From an uncultured Lachnospiraceae bacterium (GTDB lineage: Bacteria > Bacillota > Clostridia > Lachnospirales > Lachnospiraceae), in assembly GCA_902793995.1 (NCBI GenBank), contig CADBFP010000006.1, positions 1 through 64,000 on the forward strand: a DNA stretch of 64,000 bases, given 5' to 3'. The position numbers and the translations under genes are program-made. Below are positions 43,760 through 53,065 of the stretch, piece after piece. Numbering within the stretch: position 1 is the stretch's first letter; the number at the start of each line of letters is the position of its first letter. A model generated the notes under the pieces. It was given only the letters and a program-made list of their open reading frames with translations. It did no database searches and was not told the origin of the DNA.

Positions 43760-44182
43760 TTACAGGGCCATATGCACCATGGAACGGATGGACTCCGGCA
43801 GATCGTCCCCGTTCATAGACACGCTTAATACCATACGCACCCCGAATTTTTCACTGATGATATCTATATCCCTTACGATTTCCGCCAGTTCCTCTTTTTC
43901 CTGCACATCCGTCAGGGTCAGGAAACTGTCCAGAAACAGAACTTCCAAATCATGATCCTGAGAAATGATTCCGCTTAAGAATCCCAGAAACGCTTCCGCT
44001 GAATTGACCGGATATTCGGAAACATTAATCAGACGGATTTTCCGATCCAGCTCAAACATATGCTTGCTGTTTTTGTCCAGATAGACCACGGTTCCGTGGG
44101 CGGCGTTCATGGCCTCGTTGGCCATAGCCAGAAGATGTTTGGTTTTTCCTTTGCCTTTTTCTCCGGCAATAATCTGAACCAT
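43760..44182 (-). CDS. Small P-loop ATPase-like protein
   Basis: A 140-residue protein with Walker A motif IIAGEKGKGKTKHLL at the very N-terminus (residues 3-17) and a Walker B-like strand LEVLFLDSFLTL. Similar small proteins are often labelled PilT-like in clostridial genomes, without evidence for pili. No hexamerisation or secretin-ATPase domains are present. The ATG at 44182 has AGGAGGA eight bases upstream, better than the in-frame ATG at 44230. It precedes the HlyD-like gene and then sepF. Function unknown. Confidence 0.75.
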   Translation of the reverse strand: MVQIIAGEKGKGKTKHLLAMANEAMNAAHGTVVYLDKNSKHMFELDRKIRLINVSEYPVNSAEAFLGFLSGIISQDHDLEVLFLDSFLTLTDVQEKEELAEIVRDIDIISEKFGVRMVLSVSMNGDDLPESIRSMVHMAL

Positions 44183-44249
44183 AATGCATGTCCTCCTGAA
44201 AAAAATATCGTATTCAGACTCATCTGTCATTGTCTATGCTGTTTTCTCC

Positions 44250-44278
44250 ATTATAGTAAAAAGGAGCCGAAAACACAA
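44250..44278 (-). promoter_or_regulatory. Promoter of the P-loop/HlyD-like unit
   Basis: Minus-strand TTGTGT (44273-44278), 17-base spacer, TATAAT (44250-44255). The leader is about 60 bases. Confidence 0.75.
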
Positions 44279-44300
44279 GAAAAACTTATGGCGGTTCTTT

Positions 44301-45461
44301 TTACCATTCCACTCCCTCCGCCTCCCGGCGCTGGAGGGCCACATTCATCACCAGTCCCAGACAAATAAAGGCGCTGAGCAGGGAACTGATGCCATGGCTG
44401 AAGAAGGGCAGCACCACCCCGGTATTGGGCAGGATGCCGCTGGTAACGCCGATATTGAAAAAAACCTGAAGCCCCAGAAAGGCCCCGGAGCCCACACAGA
44501 TCAGGCGCCCCGCCAGATCAGGGGCTTTCACGGCGGTGCGGAAACAAAGAAATACAATTAAAGCAAACAGAAGCAGGATGGCGGCGCTGCCCCAAAAGCC
44601 CAGCTCCTCCCCCACCACGGCGAAGATAAAATCACAGTTTTCTTCGGACAGAAAGTTCCCCGCCTTCACCGAGTCAAAGCTGGCATTAAAGAGTCCCTTC
44701 CCCTGCAGTCGACCGGAAGCAATGGCCATTACGGCCCGGTCCTGCTGGCCCGTAAGGCCCGAGGCGGCATAGGCCTCCGGATCCAGGAAGCTGAAAAGAC
44801 GGTTCAGCATATAGCGTTTCAGAATCAGAGGATTCTCCTGCATGGAATCCCAAAGGAGAAAACCTGCCACGGGAATCACGGAAGCCACCATGCCTCCCAG
44901 CCATTTATAGCTGATCTGGCTCATATACAGCATGATTAAGAAAAGAATGACAAAAGTCAAAGTGGTGGACAAATCCGGCTCCAGGAAAATCATCACCGCC
45001 GGCAGGGCAAAAAGCCCCAGCACCCCGAAGACCACCGCCGGTTTGTTGATCCGCTCCCGGTACTTCTGGAAAAACCAGGCCAGAAAAACGATCATGGCCG
45101 CTTTCACAAATTCCGAGGGCTGAAGCCGCCCCATGAAAGGCAGGTTCAGCCAGCGGGTAGCCCCTTTGGTAGTATAGCCCAAAGGCGTGAACAAAAGCCC
45201 TAAAATCAGCAGGGAGCCTCCGTAAAGAACCCAGTGCAGCCGCAGCCAGAAATGGTAATCCGTTAAAGTGAGAAAAGCCATCAAAAGGCCGCCGCCGACC
45301 ATCCCCATCAGCTGCTTTTGCATGGTTTCCGCGCCATCCACGTCATTGACCACTGCGCTGCCCAAAACCATATAGCCCAATATGCACAGGGCCACCGTAC
45401 AGAGCAGCAGCGCTAAATTGAAGTTCCGGATTTTATACTTATCAAAGGCAAACATAGGCAT
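44301..45461 (-). CDS. rodA: SEDS peptidoglycan polymerase RodA
   Basis: A 386-residue membrane glycosyltransferase with about ten hydrophobic helices that polymerises lipid II during elongation. SEDS features are WLNLPFMGRLQPSEFVKAAM, LFALPAVMIFLEPDLSTTLT (with the Glu-x-Asp pair), the SENCDFIFAVVGEELGFWGS loop and PNTGVVLPFFSHGISSLLSA. RodA rather than FtsW is preferred because it follows mreC-mreD-PBP2, three bp after the PBP2 gene. It works as a complex with that PBP2. Confidence 0.93.
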   Translation of the reverse strand: MPMFAFDKYKIRNFNLALLLCTVALCILGYMVLGSAVVNDVDGAETMQKQLMGMVGGGLLMAFLTLTDYHFWLRLHWVLYGGSLLILGLLFTPLGYTTKGATRWLNLPFMGRLQPSEFVKAAMIVFLAWFFQKYRERINKPAVVFGVLGLFALPAVMIFLEPDLSTTLTFVILFLIMLYMSQISYKWLGGMVASVIPVAGFLLWDSMQENPLILKRYMLNRLFSFLDPEAYAASGLTGQQDRAVMAIASGRLQGKGLFNASFDSVKAGNFLSEENCDFIFAVVGEELGFWGSAAILLLFALIVFLCFRTAVKAPDLAGRLICVGSGAFLGLQVFFNIGVTSGILPNTGVVLPFFSHGISSLLSAFICLGLVMNVALQRREAEGVEW

Positions 45462-45464
45462 CCT

Positions 45465-48296
45465 TTATTCGTTTATATTATTGCCGCCGGCATCCCGGGC
45501 ATGGCCCTCCAGAATATCTTCATAAGTGATATGTCCGTAGTAATAATCGTAAATGTATCCCGCCAGTTCCGAGGTATTACCGGAGGTATAGCCGTTGGGA
45601 ATCATCAATGCCACGCTGATTTCCGGATTCTCATAGGGAGCAAAGCTCACATAGGTTACATGGTCCGGCCGCAGTTCGTTTTCTTCCGCCGTGCCGGTTT
45701 TGGCCGCAATGGTTACCTTCTGGCTGTACACATCCGCGTGGTTGCCGCTGGTGACGGAACGGCGCATGCCGTCCCAGATGCTGTCCCAGGTGCTGTCTTT
45801 CAGCTCCGTGTGGGAAACCAGTTCCCCCCGGTAGCTTTGAATCAGGCTGCCGGCAGCGGAGCTTTCGTGGTCCAGCAGGGTCATATTATAGATATTTCCC
45901 CGGGTGGCCAGGGCCGTGGCATAGCGGGCCAGATGGCTGCAGGAGTACAGGTTTGTTCCCTGGCCAATGGCGGAGGTGAGGGCGGAAACATCGGAAATCA
46001 CCGGATTGGACTCCGGAATCTCCACGCCGGACTTGGCTCCCAATCCCAAAAGTCGGGCATAGGCGTCCAGCTTTTCCATGCCGGCGGCATCATTATAATT
46101 GCCGCTTAGCTGGGACAAATGATAACCCACCTGAGCGAAAAAGTCATTGCAGGACACCATCAGGGCATCGCTCACATTTACGTCCCCGTGGGCATTGGGA
46201 TAATACCAGCAATCCACTTTCATACCGGCGGCGGAGAAGGTGCCGTGGGTGGTCAGATAGGTTTCCGGGCTGATGACCCCCAATTCCAGGGCGGCGGCGG
46301 CCGTCACCATCTTGAAACTGGAGCCCGGGGCGGTACGGGCCTGGGTGGCCACATTAAAGAGAGGGGTAGACTGGTTTTCCAGCAGCCGGGCATAGTAGCC
46401 GTTTTCCGATATCCGGTTGTTGTCATAACCCGGATAGGACACCATGGCCAGCACCTTGCCCGTATTCACATCCACCACGGTGGCGGAGGCGGAAAAAGGA
46501 TCCAGGGCCAGCTGGGCCGGAGAGATTTCTATGCTGTTCAATTTATCCAGCATAAAGCGGAAAGCCAGATCCGGGTTCCGCTGATTCAGCCTCCGCTGAT
46601 ACTCCTTATCCTCTTCCAGAACCCCCTGTTCATACAAGGCCAGGGCCAGGTCGCAGGGGTTGATCACGCCGTCATATACCAGCATGCGGTACAGGGCCTT
46701 GGAAAAGCCCACGGAGTCCTCCAGCCGCTTTAACACATAATCCACCAGATGCCGGTACACATCTTCCACGCTGGAATACCGGCCTTCGATTCCCAGAAGA
46801 GACACATCGATCCATTCCGCTTCCAGAGCCCCCCGCAGATAGGCCTGGAGGCTGATGCTGCCTTCGTTCCGGTAAGCGATATACAGCTGGCTGTCCGTAT
46901 CCACCCGTTCCCGAAGGAGCAGCTTATCACTCAGCAGTACCTCGTACATTTCCGTAAAATAGGCCTGCATTTCCTCGTCCAGCGCCACGAAACGCCGCGC
47001 TCCCGCCCCCGTCAGTTCTGCCCGGATCTTTCCCAGCATTTCCTGCTGCTTTTCGGAAAAATGATGATACAGGCGCTTCTCCGCAGCCCCCGCCTCCGGG
47101 GAAGCAAAGCGGGAATAGTCCAGCACCTGGTTGTTGATCAGCTGAAAATAGGCCTGTTTGACGGGAATAAAGTGTTCTTCCTCTCCCGGGTCCACATCCT
47201 CATTCTTCATATGGTTAATCAGAATCCCAGCCAGTTTTTGCTCCAGCAGGTGGTAAATGGCCTTCTGCAGTTCCAGATCAATGGAAAGATAAATGTCATG
47301 ACCCGCCACCGGTTCTTCCTCCCGGGTCACCTTTTTCACCTGCCCCAGGTTGTTGACATACAGGGATCGGCTACCGCTTTTCCCGTGCAGGGCCAGCTCC
47401 TGACTGGCTTCCAGGCCGGCCTTGCCGATCACATCCCCCGGCTGATAGCTGCCGCCCTGGCTGTTTAAGCTTTCGATTTCCTCCGTGCTGGCATAGCCGG
47501 TATAACCCAGAATATGGCAAAGATACATGGCATCGTTATAGACCCGGCGGCTGCTTTGGGCAATATCCACCCCCTTTAATTCCAGGGCATGCTCCCGGAT
47601 GGCGGCAATGGTCTCCTCTTTCACATCCTCCGCCACAACGCTGGCATGGTAGCGCACATAATAATTGGCATACAGGCTGTAGCGGATATAAATCAGCTTC
47701 AGCGCGGAAGGGGCGTCCACGTAATACTCGCTGCCGTCGGCCCGTTTGCCCACCCCGAAGAAATCCTCATAATGCTGCAGAATCTCCCGGGCGGTCGTGT
47801 TTATCTGCTCCGCGCTCAGTTCCTCAATGCTCTTTTTTCCGTACATATCCCGCAGGAAACGAAGCCTTTCGTTGGCCGAAGCAAAACGCTCTTTCAGCTG
47901 GCCGCTTTCATCATAGTAAATGCCAATGGTAGGCACCACTTCCTCTCCGAAGCGGTCCAAAAGGGCGATGAGCCGCAGCAGCATTTCGTTCCGTTCATAG
48001 CCGTTGGCATAGCTGCCGTCGTCCGTCACCGTCACATTTTGAATCAATTGATTATAGGCCAGGAGGGTTCCGTTCCGGTCATAGATATTCCCCCGGGTGG
48101 GAGGCAGCGTCACGGTTCGGGTGATAATGTTTTCCACCTCCTGCTGGGCATCCGCCCCGCCCACCACCTGAAGCCGGAACATGCGCAGAAACAGCGCCCC
48201 GAAGAGCGCCAAAAACAGCAGGATCACCGGAAATAAGCGGGAGGTGACCAGCTGCTTCAGTTTATATAATAAAAATTCCAGTAGCTCTCTAAACAT
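45465..48296 (-). CDS. mrdA: Class B penicillin-binding protein 2
   Basis: A 943-residue transpeptidase of the elongasome. One N-terminal membrane helix (LFPVILLFLALFGALFLRMF) and the dimerisation domain (LPPTRGNIYDRNGTLLAYN) precede the transpeptidase domain. Catalytic motifs are SxxK in TAPGSSFKMVTAAAAL, SxN in LMVSCNDFFAQ and KTG in IAAKTGTAEEN. About 240 residues lie between SIDLELQKAIYHLLEQKL and VVDVNTGKVLAMVSYPGYD, far more than in E. coli PBP2; this helical insertion appears to be a clostridial trait. It overlaps mreD by 8 bp. Confidence 0.94.
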   Translation of the reverse strand: MFRELLEFLLYKLKQLVTSRLFPVILLFLALFGALFLRMFRLQVVGGADAQQEVENIITRTVTLPPTRGNIYDRNGTLLAYNQLIQNVTVTDDGSYANGYERNEMLLRLIALLDRFGEEVVPTIGIYYDESGQLKERFASANERLRFLRDMYGKKSIEELSAEQINTTAREILQHYEDFFGVGKRADGSEYYVDAPSALKLIYIRYSLYANYYVRYHASVVAEDVKEETIAAIREHALELKGVDIAQSSRRVYNDAMYLCHILGYTGYASTEEIESLNSQGGSYQPGDVIGKAGLEASQELALHGKSGSRSLYVNNLGQVKKVTREEEPVAGHDIYLSIDLELQKAIYHLLEQKLAGILINHMKNEDVDPGEEEHFIPVKQAYFQLINNQVLDYSRFASPEAGAAEKRLYHHFSEKQQEMLGKIRAELTGAGARRFVALDEEMQAYFTEMYEVLLSDKLLLRERVDTDSQLYIAYRNEGSISLQAYLRGALEAEWIDVSLLGIEGRYSSVEDVYRHLVDYVLKRLEDSVGFSKALYRMLVYDGVINPCDLALALYEQGVLEEDKEYQRRLNQRNPDLAFRFMLDKLNSIEISPAQLALDPFSASATVVDVNTGKVLAMVSYPGYDNNRISENGYYARLLENQSTPLFNVATQARTAPGSSFKMVTAAAALELGVISPETYLTTHGTFSAAGMKVDCWYYPNAHGDVNVSDALMVSCNDFFAQVGYHLSQLSGNYNDAAGMEKLDAYARLLGLGAKSGVEIPESNPVISDVSALTSAIGQGTNLYSCSHLARYATALATRGNIYNMTLLDHESSAAGSLIQSYRGELVSHTELKDSTWDSIWDGMRRSVTSGNHADVYSQKVTIAAKTGTAEENELRPDHVTYVSFAPYENPEISVALMIPNGYTSGNTSELAGYIYDYYYGHITYEDILEGHARDAGGNNINE

Positions 48297-48807
48297 AATT
48301 CTGTGTCCGCTTGGTCTCCCAGCGGCTGATGCCCTTCTCCACCCGCCGGAACAGCGGGTAAAGCAGGATCGCCATCAGGCCGGTATAAAGCATTTCCGGC
48401 AGTACAATTTTGGTCAGATAAGGAATAAAACCGCGTCCTCCCGCCAGCAGAATGGCAAATACATAAACCCCCAGCAGATATACCAGATCGCTGAGAAGGC
48501 AAAGCAAAAGGGGCAGGCTCACATATTCCGTATAGTAAGTGCGGCCCAAAAGACCGATGCCATAGCCCAGCACCGCAAAAATCAGAGCGGAAAGGCCGAT
48601 GGTGCTGCCGAAAAACAGATCCGTCAGCAGGCCGCAGACAAAACCGATGAGCATGCCTTCGAAACTGCCCCGCATAAAACCGAAGGAAAAAACCAGGATC
48701 AGCAGCAGATTGGGCACGGTAATCACCAGGGGAGAGGCGGCAAAGACATTGTTCTGCACCAAAAACACCCCTAAAATCAGCAAGGCATAGGCCAGGGCGC
48801 GCTTCAC
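48289..48807 (-). CDS. mreD: Rod-shape determining protein MreD
   Basis: A 172-residue integral membrane protein with five or six hydrophobic segments (AYALLILGVFLVQNNVFAAS, VPNLLLILVFSFGFMRG). MreD members are recognised mainly by topology, the G-x-x-x-G-x-x-x-D-loop (MLIGFVCGLLTDLFFGSTIG) and position between mreC and PBP2, all seen here. GTG start overlapping the mreC stop (GTGA). Confidence 0.9.
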   Translation of the reverse strand: MKRALAYALLILGVFLVQNNVFAASPLVITVPNLLLILVFSFGFMRGSFEGMLIGFVCGLLTDLFFGSTIGLSALIFAVLGYGIGLLGRTYYTEYVSLPLLLCLLSDLVYLLGVYVFAILLAGGRGFIPYLTKIVLPEMLYTGLMAILLYPLFRRVEKGISRWETKRTQNYV

Positions 48808-49655
48808 GGCTCTTCCCTCGTTCCCTTCAAGGTGGTAATCACCAGCACCATGTCCAGATTGTCAAAATCCACCACCGGCCTTAAGGAACCGGAGCGCTGC
48901 AGCCGGTTGGCATCGGTTTTGGTTTCTTCCACATAGCCGATTAAAAGCCCCGGCAGGTACACATCGCTGATATTGGAAGTCACCACCATATCCCCGTGTT
49001 CCACATCCCCTTGCAGGGGAATGTTTTCCAGCGCCAGCAGACCGTCCGCGTACAGTTCCAGGGAGCCGGCCACCATAAAGCTGCTGCCGCTGCGGGTGGT
49101 CATGGCGCTGACATAGCGGCCGGAATTGATGATGGTGCTGACGGTGGCATGGTTATTGCCCACCGCCGTAATGAGCCCCGCCAATCCGCCGCCGGCCAGC
49201 ACATTCATGCCCACCTCTATGCCGTCCTGGCTGCCTTTATCGATCAGGAAGGACTGATACCAGTTACCGGAGCTGCGGCCGATGATATGGGCCCCCAGGG
49301 ATTCGTATTCCTGATATTGCTCCTTCAGATTCAGCAGGCTCCGCATCTCGATCAGTTCCCGCTCGCTGAGCTTGAGTTTGGCATTTTCTTCCCTTAAACG
49401 GTTTACCTCTTCCCGGAGCAGGTCGTTGTTTTCCCGCACCTGTCCCAGCTCCCGCAGCCTGTCCAGGCGGGAAGAGAGATAACTCCCCGCCCGGTTCATG
49501 CCCTTCTGCATAGGCATCAAAACCGTTCCGATGCCGTCCCGGAGGATACGGTTAAAACCCGGGCTCAGGGAGCTTAACAGCATCAAAAACAGACAGATGC
49601 CTATGACAATCAGCAATCCCCCCCGGGGACCTCGGTTTTTATAGGGTTCACCCAT
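48804..49655 (-). CDS. mreC: Rod-shape determining protein MreC
   Basis: A 283-residue membrane-anchored scaffold. One transmembrane helix (GLLIVIGICLFLMLLSSL, about 13-30) is followed by a coiled coil (REEVNRLREENAKLKLSE) and two beta domains with the MreC features GRSSGNWYQSFLIDKGSQDG and IEVGMNVLAGGGLAGLI. The ATG at 49655 has GAGGA seven bases upstream and lies 14 bp after the radC stop. The upstream ORF extension overlaps radC. Acts with mreD, PBP2 and RodA downstream. Confidence 0.95.
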   Translation of the reverse strand: MGEPYKNRGPRGGLLIVIGICLFLMLLSSLSPGFNRILRDGIGTVLMPMQKGMNRAGSYLSSRLDRLRELGQVRENNDLLREEVNRLREENAKLKLSERELIEMRSLLNLKEQYQEYESLGAHIIGRSSGNWYQSFLIDKGSQDGIEVGMNVLAGGGLAGLITAVGNNHATVSTIINSGRYVSAMTTRSGSSFMVAGSLELYADGLLALENIPLQGDVEHGDMVVTSNISDVYLPGLLIGYVEETKTDANRLQRSGSLRPVVDFDNLDMVLVITTLKGTREEP

Positions 49656-49669
49656 GTACGTTTCCTCAA

Positions 49670-50398
49670 TCAGGGATAGTCCGCCGGGGCCGGCAAAAGC
49701 CCCTGTTCCCGCAGACTGGTATAGCAATGGTCTCCGATGATGATATGGTCCATCAAGGGAATATGCAGCAGTTCCCCGGCCTGGGCCATCATCTTCGTCA
49801 GCCGCACATCCGCCTCCGAAGGGGAAGGATCCCCACTGGGATGGTTGTGCAGCAGCACCAAATACACGGCGCCGTAGCGCAGGGCTTCCAAAAACACCTC
49901 CCGGGGAGAAAGCAGGGACGCATTTACCGTACCCCGGGACAGGGCCGCTTCATGGAGCAGCCGGTTCTTGGTATCAAACATGGCCACATGCATTTCCTCC
50001 CGGGGGAGGTAGCACAGCTCTTCCATGAAATAGGAAGCGATAGAGGCCGGATTCTGCAGGCAGATGGCATGCCTTCTGGCACTCCGGGCTATGCGGCGGC
50101 TCATTTCCGCCACCGCCAGCAGTTCCACCGTTTTCACAGGCCCAATACCCGGCAGGAGACTCAGCTCCACCCGGGACAGGCGCATCAAACAAGCCAGTCC
50201 GTCCTTTTCTCCGTAGGTTTCCAGCAGCTTCCGGGCCACCTCCACCGCCGAATAACGGGGGGTGCCCGAGCGGATCAGGGTGGCCAGAAGTTCCGCATCC
50301 GACAGCACGCCGGGGCCGTATTTCAGGCACTTCTCATAGGGCCGTTCCGAAACGGGCAGGGACTTCATGGTATTGGGGTTCGTTTTTTCTTTTGACAT
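49670..50398 (-). CDS. radC: RadC-family JAB-domain protein
   Basis: A 242-residue protein. The N-terminal helix-hairpin-helix region (PYEKCLKYGPGVLSDAELLA, LLPGIGPVKTVELLAV) is followed by a JAB1/MPN metal-binding domain with EEMHVAMFDTKNRLL and the LLHNHPSGDPSPSEADVRLT motif containing H-x-H and Asp. RadC is no longer regarded as a proven DNA repair enzyme and its true role is uncertain. radC-mreC-mreD is a common Firmicutes order. GGAGG precedes the ATG. Confidence 0.96.
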   Translation of the reverse strand: MSKEKTNPNTMKSLPVSERPYEKCLKYGPGVLSDAELLATLIRSGTPRYSAVEVARKLLETYGEKDGLACLMRLSRVELSLLPGIGPVKTVELLAVAEMSRRIARSARRHAICLQNPASIASYFMEELCYLPREEMHVAMFDTKNRLLHEAALSRGTVNASLLSPREVFLEALRYGAVYLVLLHNHPSGDPSPSEADVRLTKMMAQAGELLHIPLMDHIIIGDHCYTSLREQGLLPAPADYP

Positions 50399-50441
50399 AA
50401 TCTCCTCCCAGTCTCCCTAAAGAATCCCGAAAGGAGTTATT

Positions 50442-50450
50442 AGTATATCA
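50442..50450 (-). promoter_or_regulatory. Extended -10 promoter of the radC-mre operon
   Basis: TGA-TATACT on the minus strand, where TGA is also the stop codon of the upstream gamma-lyase-like gene (50448-50450). The -35 region is poor and coding. Transcription would begin about 40 bases before radC. Confidence 0.55.
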
Positions 50451-51719
50451 CAGGGAAAAACCTGCGTCCACTAATTTCTGCAAAGACAGGAGAATCCCCG
50501 CCTTGGCATGGAACCAGCTGAGGCCTCCCTGGAAGAAAACCCGGTAGGGCGGCCGCAGAGGACCGTCCGCCGAAAGCTCTATGGAGGAGCCCTGGATAAA
50601 GGTGCCCGCCGCCATAATCACCGGATCTCCGTAGCCCGCCATGGGAGAAGGCTCCGGATCCACAAAAGAATCCACCGGGGCTGCTCCCTGGATGCCTTTG
50701 CAGAAGGCCAGAAGGTTTTCCGGCGTCCTTAAATCGATGGCCTGGATGATGTCATAGCGGGGATCCCGGGGGCCGGGGCTGACGCCAAAGCCCAGGGACT
50801 CGTAGAGAGCCGCCGCAAAAACCGCCCCCTTCTTGGCCGCCGCCACCACCGTGGGAGCCAGGAAAAAGCCCTGGAAAAAGCTGGGGTTCATCCCCAGGCT
50901 GGCCCCGATTTCCTTCCCCAGCCCCGGGGCCGTAAGCCGGTGGGCACAGCGCTCCACCGCCTCCCGGCTTCCGGCTATATAGCCGCCGCTGGCCGCCAGG
51001 CCGCCGCCGGGATTTTTGATCAGAGACCCCACGATCATATCCGCCCCGTAATCCGAAGGCTCCTTAAGATCCGTAAACTCTCCGTAGCAATTGTCCACCA
51101 TTACCGTAAGATCCGGCTTGACCGCCTTCATAAAACGGATCAGCTCTCCGATTTCCCGGGGCGAAAAAGTCTTCCGTCCGCTGTAGCCCCGGGAGCGCTG
51201 GATGGTGGCCAGGCGGGTCCGGGGCCCGATGGCGGCCCGGATGCCCTCCCAGTCGAAGGCGTCTCCGGGGAGCAGATCCACCTGACGGTAAGTGATGCCG
51301 TTTTCCGCCAGACTCCCCATGGAAGGGCGGATGCCGATGACTTCCTCCAGGGTATCATAGGGAGCTCCCACGGGAGAAAGCAGCTCGTCTCCCGCTTTTA
51401 AGTGGGCGGACAGCGCCAGATACAGGGCGTGGGTGCCGCAGGTAATCTGAGGCCGCACCAGGGCATCCTCCGTATGGAATACCGCCGCATAGACCTGCTC
51501 CAAAGCATCCCGGCCCAGATCGTTGTGGCCGTAGCCGGTGGTGCCCCCCAGGTGATAATCCGCCACCCCCTGCCGGATCATGGCGTCCAGCACCTTCAGC
51601 TGGTTATATTCGGCTATTTCGTCAATTTCCCGGAAGACATTTTCCAGCCCCTGCAGGGCCTGCTGTCCCCGTTCGTAAACCTCCCGGGAAATCCCCAGTT
51701 TTTCATAAGCTTGCTGCAT
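50448..51719 (-). CDS. Methionine-gamma-lyase-like PLP protein (YnbB family)
   Basis: A 423-residue PLP enzyme of the family formerly called aluminium-resistance proteins. Features: TTGYGHNDLGRDALEQVYAA, RPQITCGTHALYLALSAHL, MVDNCYGEFTD and the PLP Lys in IVGSLIKNPGGGLAASGGYI. The end (FFQGGLSWFHAKAGILLSLQ) is also typical. The real reaction is not established. The ATG at 51719 is chosen because GAGGAG lies nine bases upstream, and the -10 box at 51749 leaves almost no leader for the ATG at 51740. Monocistronic between two promoters. Confidence 0.88.
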   Translation of the reverse strand: MQQAYEKLGISREVYERGQQALQGLENVFREIDEIAEYNQLKVLDAMIRQGVADYHLGGTTGYGHNDLGRDALEQVYAAVFHTEDALVRPQITCGTHALYLALSAHLKAGDELLSPVGAPYDTLEEVIGIRPSMGSLAENGITYRQVDLLPGDAFDWEGIRAAIGPRTRLATIQRSRGYSGRKTFSPREIGELIRFMKAVKPDLTVMVDNCYGEFTDLKEPSDYGADMIVGSLIKNPGGGLAASGGYIAGSREAVERCAHRLTAPGLGKEIGASLGMNPSFFQGFFLAPTVVAAAKKGAVFAAALYESLGFGVSPGPRDPRYDIIQAIDLRTPENLLAFCKGIQGAAPVDSFVDPEPSPMAGYGDPVIMAAGTFIQGSSIELSADGPLRPPYRVFFQGGLSWFHAKAGILLSLQKLVDAGFSL

Positions 51720-51748
51720 GATACTCAGCTCCTCTTTCATTTCAAAGG

Positions 51749-51757
51749 ATTATAGCA
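51749..51757 (-). promoter_or_regulatory. Extended -10 promoter of the gamma-lyase-like gene
   Basis: TGC-TATAAT on the minus strand with no clear -35. It is back-to-back with the XRE promoter at 51776-51804, leaving 18 bp between their recognised elements. Confidence 0.65.
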
Positions 51758-51775
51758 CATTTTTCCTGAAAAGGC

Positions 51776-51804
51776 TTGTCTTGGGCGATTTTTCCTTGTA
51801 TAGT
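51776..51804 (+). promoter_or_regulatory. Promoter of the XRE-TPR regulator gene
   Basis: TTGTCT (51776-51781), 17-base spacer, TATAGT (51799-51804), 39 bases before the ATG at 51844. Confidence 0.7.
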
Positions 51805-51843
51805 TTGAAATACAGACTTTAACCCTTCGGAGACCGACTTTTT

Positions 51844-53055
51844 ATGAAAAATTTTACCGGTTTTTTGATTAAACAGCAGCGGCTGCGCCAGGGACTCAGC
51901 CAGGAAGCCCTTTGCAAGGGCATCTGCGCCGTTTCTTATTTGAGTAAAATCGAGCAGGGCTTAAGCCGCCCCAGCCCCGCCATTCTGCGGGAGCTGATCA
52001 TGACCCTGGGCATCAGCTATAACCAGGACGAAGAACTGCTCCGGCAGGCCCAGGAAACGCTGGAGGCCTACTTCGACAAATACTTCCACTCCGAAACGGC
52101 GGATAAGGAAAGCAGCTGGCTGAACGCCCACCGGCAGGAAATCGAAAACAGTGAGCTCCATTTAAGCTGGCATCTCTACCATCTCTATGCCCTGCTGCAG
52201 AAATACGGCAAAAAAGCCCCCCTCTGCCATCAGGAAAGCGCCTATCTGGTCCGCTTTCTGGATTATATGGAGGAGGATCAGCTCTTTTATTATTATGCCG
52301 GAGCCGGCCAGGTGGAGTCCGAGAATCAGCTGGAGCTTCTGCGGAAGGCTGAAACCTATTATGCCACCAGCTTTGTGAAGCAAAGCATCGCCGAAACCCA
52401 CTATGCCCGAAAGGAATATATGGAAGCCATTGCGGCGGCGGAGCGGGCCTTCAGCGCCGCTGCGGAGGAGGGAAATCTGCCCATCCTGCTTTGGAGCAGC
52501 TATTTGTTGGGGGCCTGCTACGCCGGTTTTAACGACCTGGGCTTTATGCAGCGTTATTACAAACGGGCCCGGGAGCTGGCCCGCAGCTATGACAGCACCG
52601 TCACCGCCCTCATCGATTACCAGATCGGCTCCGCTTTTTTGGAGCACGCCCGCTATCAGGAAGCGGTGCCCTGGCTGCTCTCCTCTCTGACCCCTCAGGA
52701 AGCCGGCCCCGGCCAGCGCTTTTTAACCGCCCAGAAGCTGTCCATTTGCTATTTTGAACTGGGACGGGAGGAGCTGGGCCGGGAGTATCTGCAAAGCGCA
52801 TCGGAGATGAAGTTCCCCCGGATGCCTCTGATTTACGACAGGCTTCTGACCATGACCCGCCTGCGCTATGTGCGGAAGGACACGCTCTCGCCGCAATACG
52901 AAGCCGCCTTGCGGGAACTGTACGAGAGCGACGAGCCCTCCCTGGGAGAAGGATACCGGCGCCTCTTTTCCACTTATTTGGTGCAGCTTTACACCTCCCA
53001 GCGCAAGTACAAGGATGCCCTGGCCGTGCAGTCGGAGCACAGCTATCTGGGGTAA
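51844..53055 (+). CDS. XRE-family regulator with TPR-like C-terminal domain
   Basis: A 403-residue protein. The N-terminal helix-turn-helix (FLIKQQRLRQGLSQEALCKG and AVSYLSKIEQGLSRPSPAIL, residues 7-47) is followed by about 330 residues of helical repeats rich in Tyr, Ala and Leu (YARKEYMEAIAAAERAFSAA). This arrangement recalls the RRNPP/Rgg peptide-sensing regulators, though the specific peptide pocket cannot be assigned by eye. A peptide-encoding partner gene was not found nearby. Divergent from the gamma-lyase-like gene and could regulate it through the shared 124-bp region. Confidence 0.82.
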   Translation: MKNFTGFLIKQQRLRQGLSQEALCKGICAVSYLSKIEQGLSRPSPAILRELIMTLGISYNQDEELLRQAQETLEAYFDKYFHSETADKESSWLNAHRQEIENSELHLSWHLYHLYALLQKYGKKAPLCHQESAYLVRFLDYMEEDQLFYYYAGAGQVESENQLELLRKAETYYATSFVKQSIAETHYARKEYMEAIAAAERAFSAAAEEGNLPILLWSSYLLGACYAGFNDLGFMQRYYKRARELARSYDSTVTALIDYQIGSAFLEHARYQEAVPWLLSSLTPQEAGPGQRFLTAQKLSICYFELGREELGREYLQSASEMKFPRMPLIYDRLLTMTRLRYVRKDTLSPQYEAALRELYESDEPSLGEGYRRLFSTYLVQLYTSQRKYKDALAVQSEHSYLG

Positions 53056-53065
53056 AAGCAGGGGC

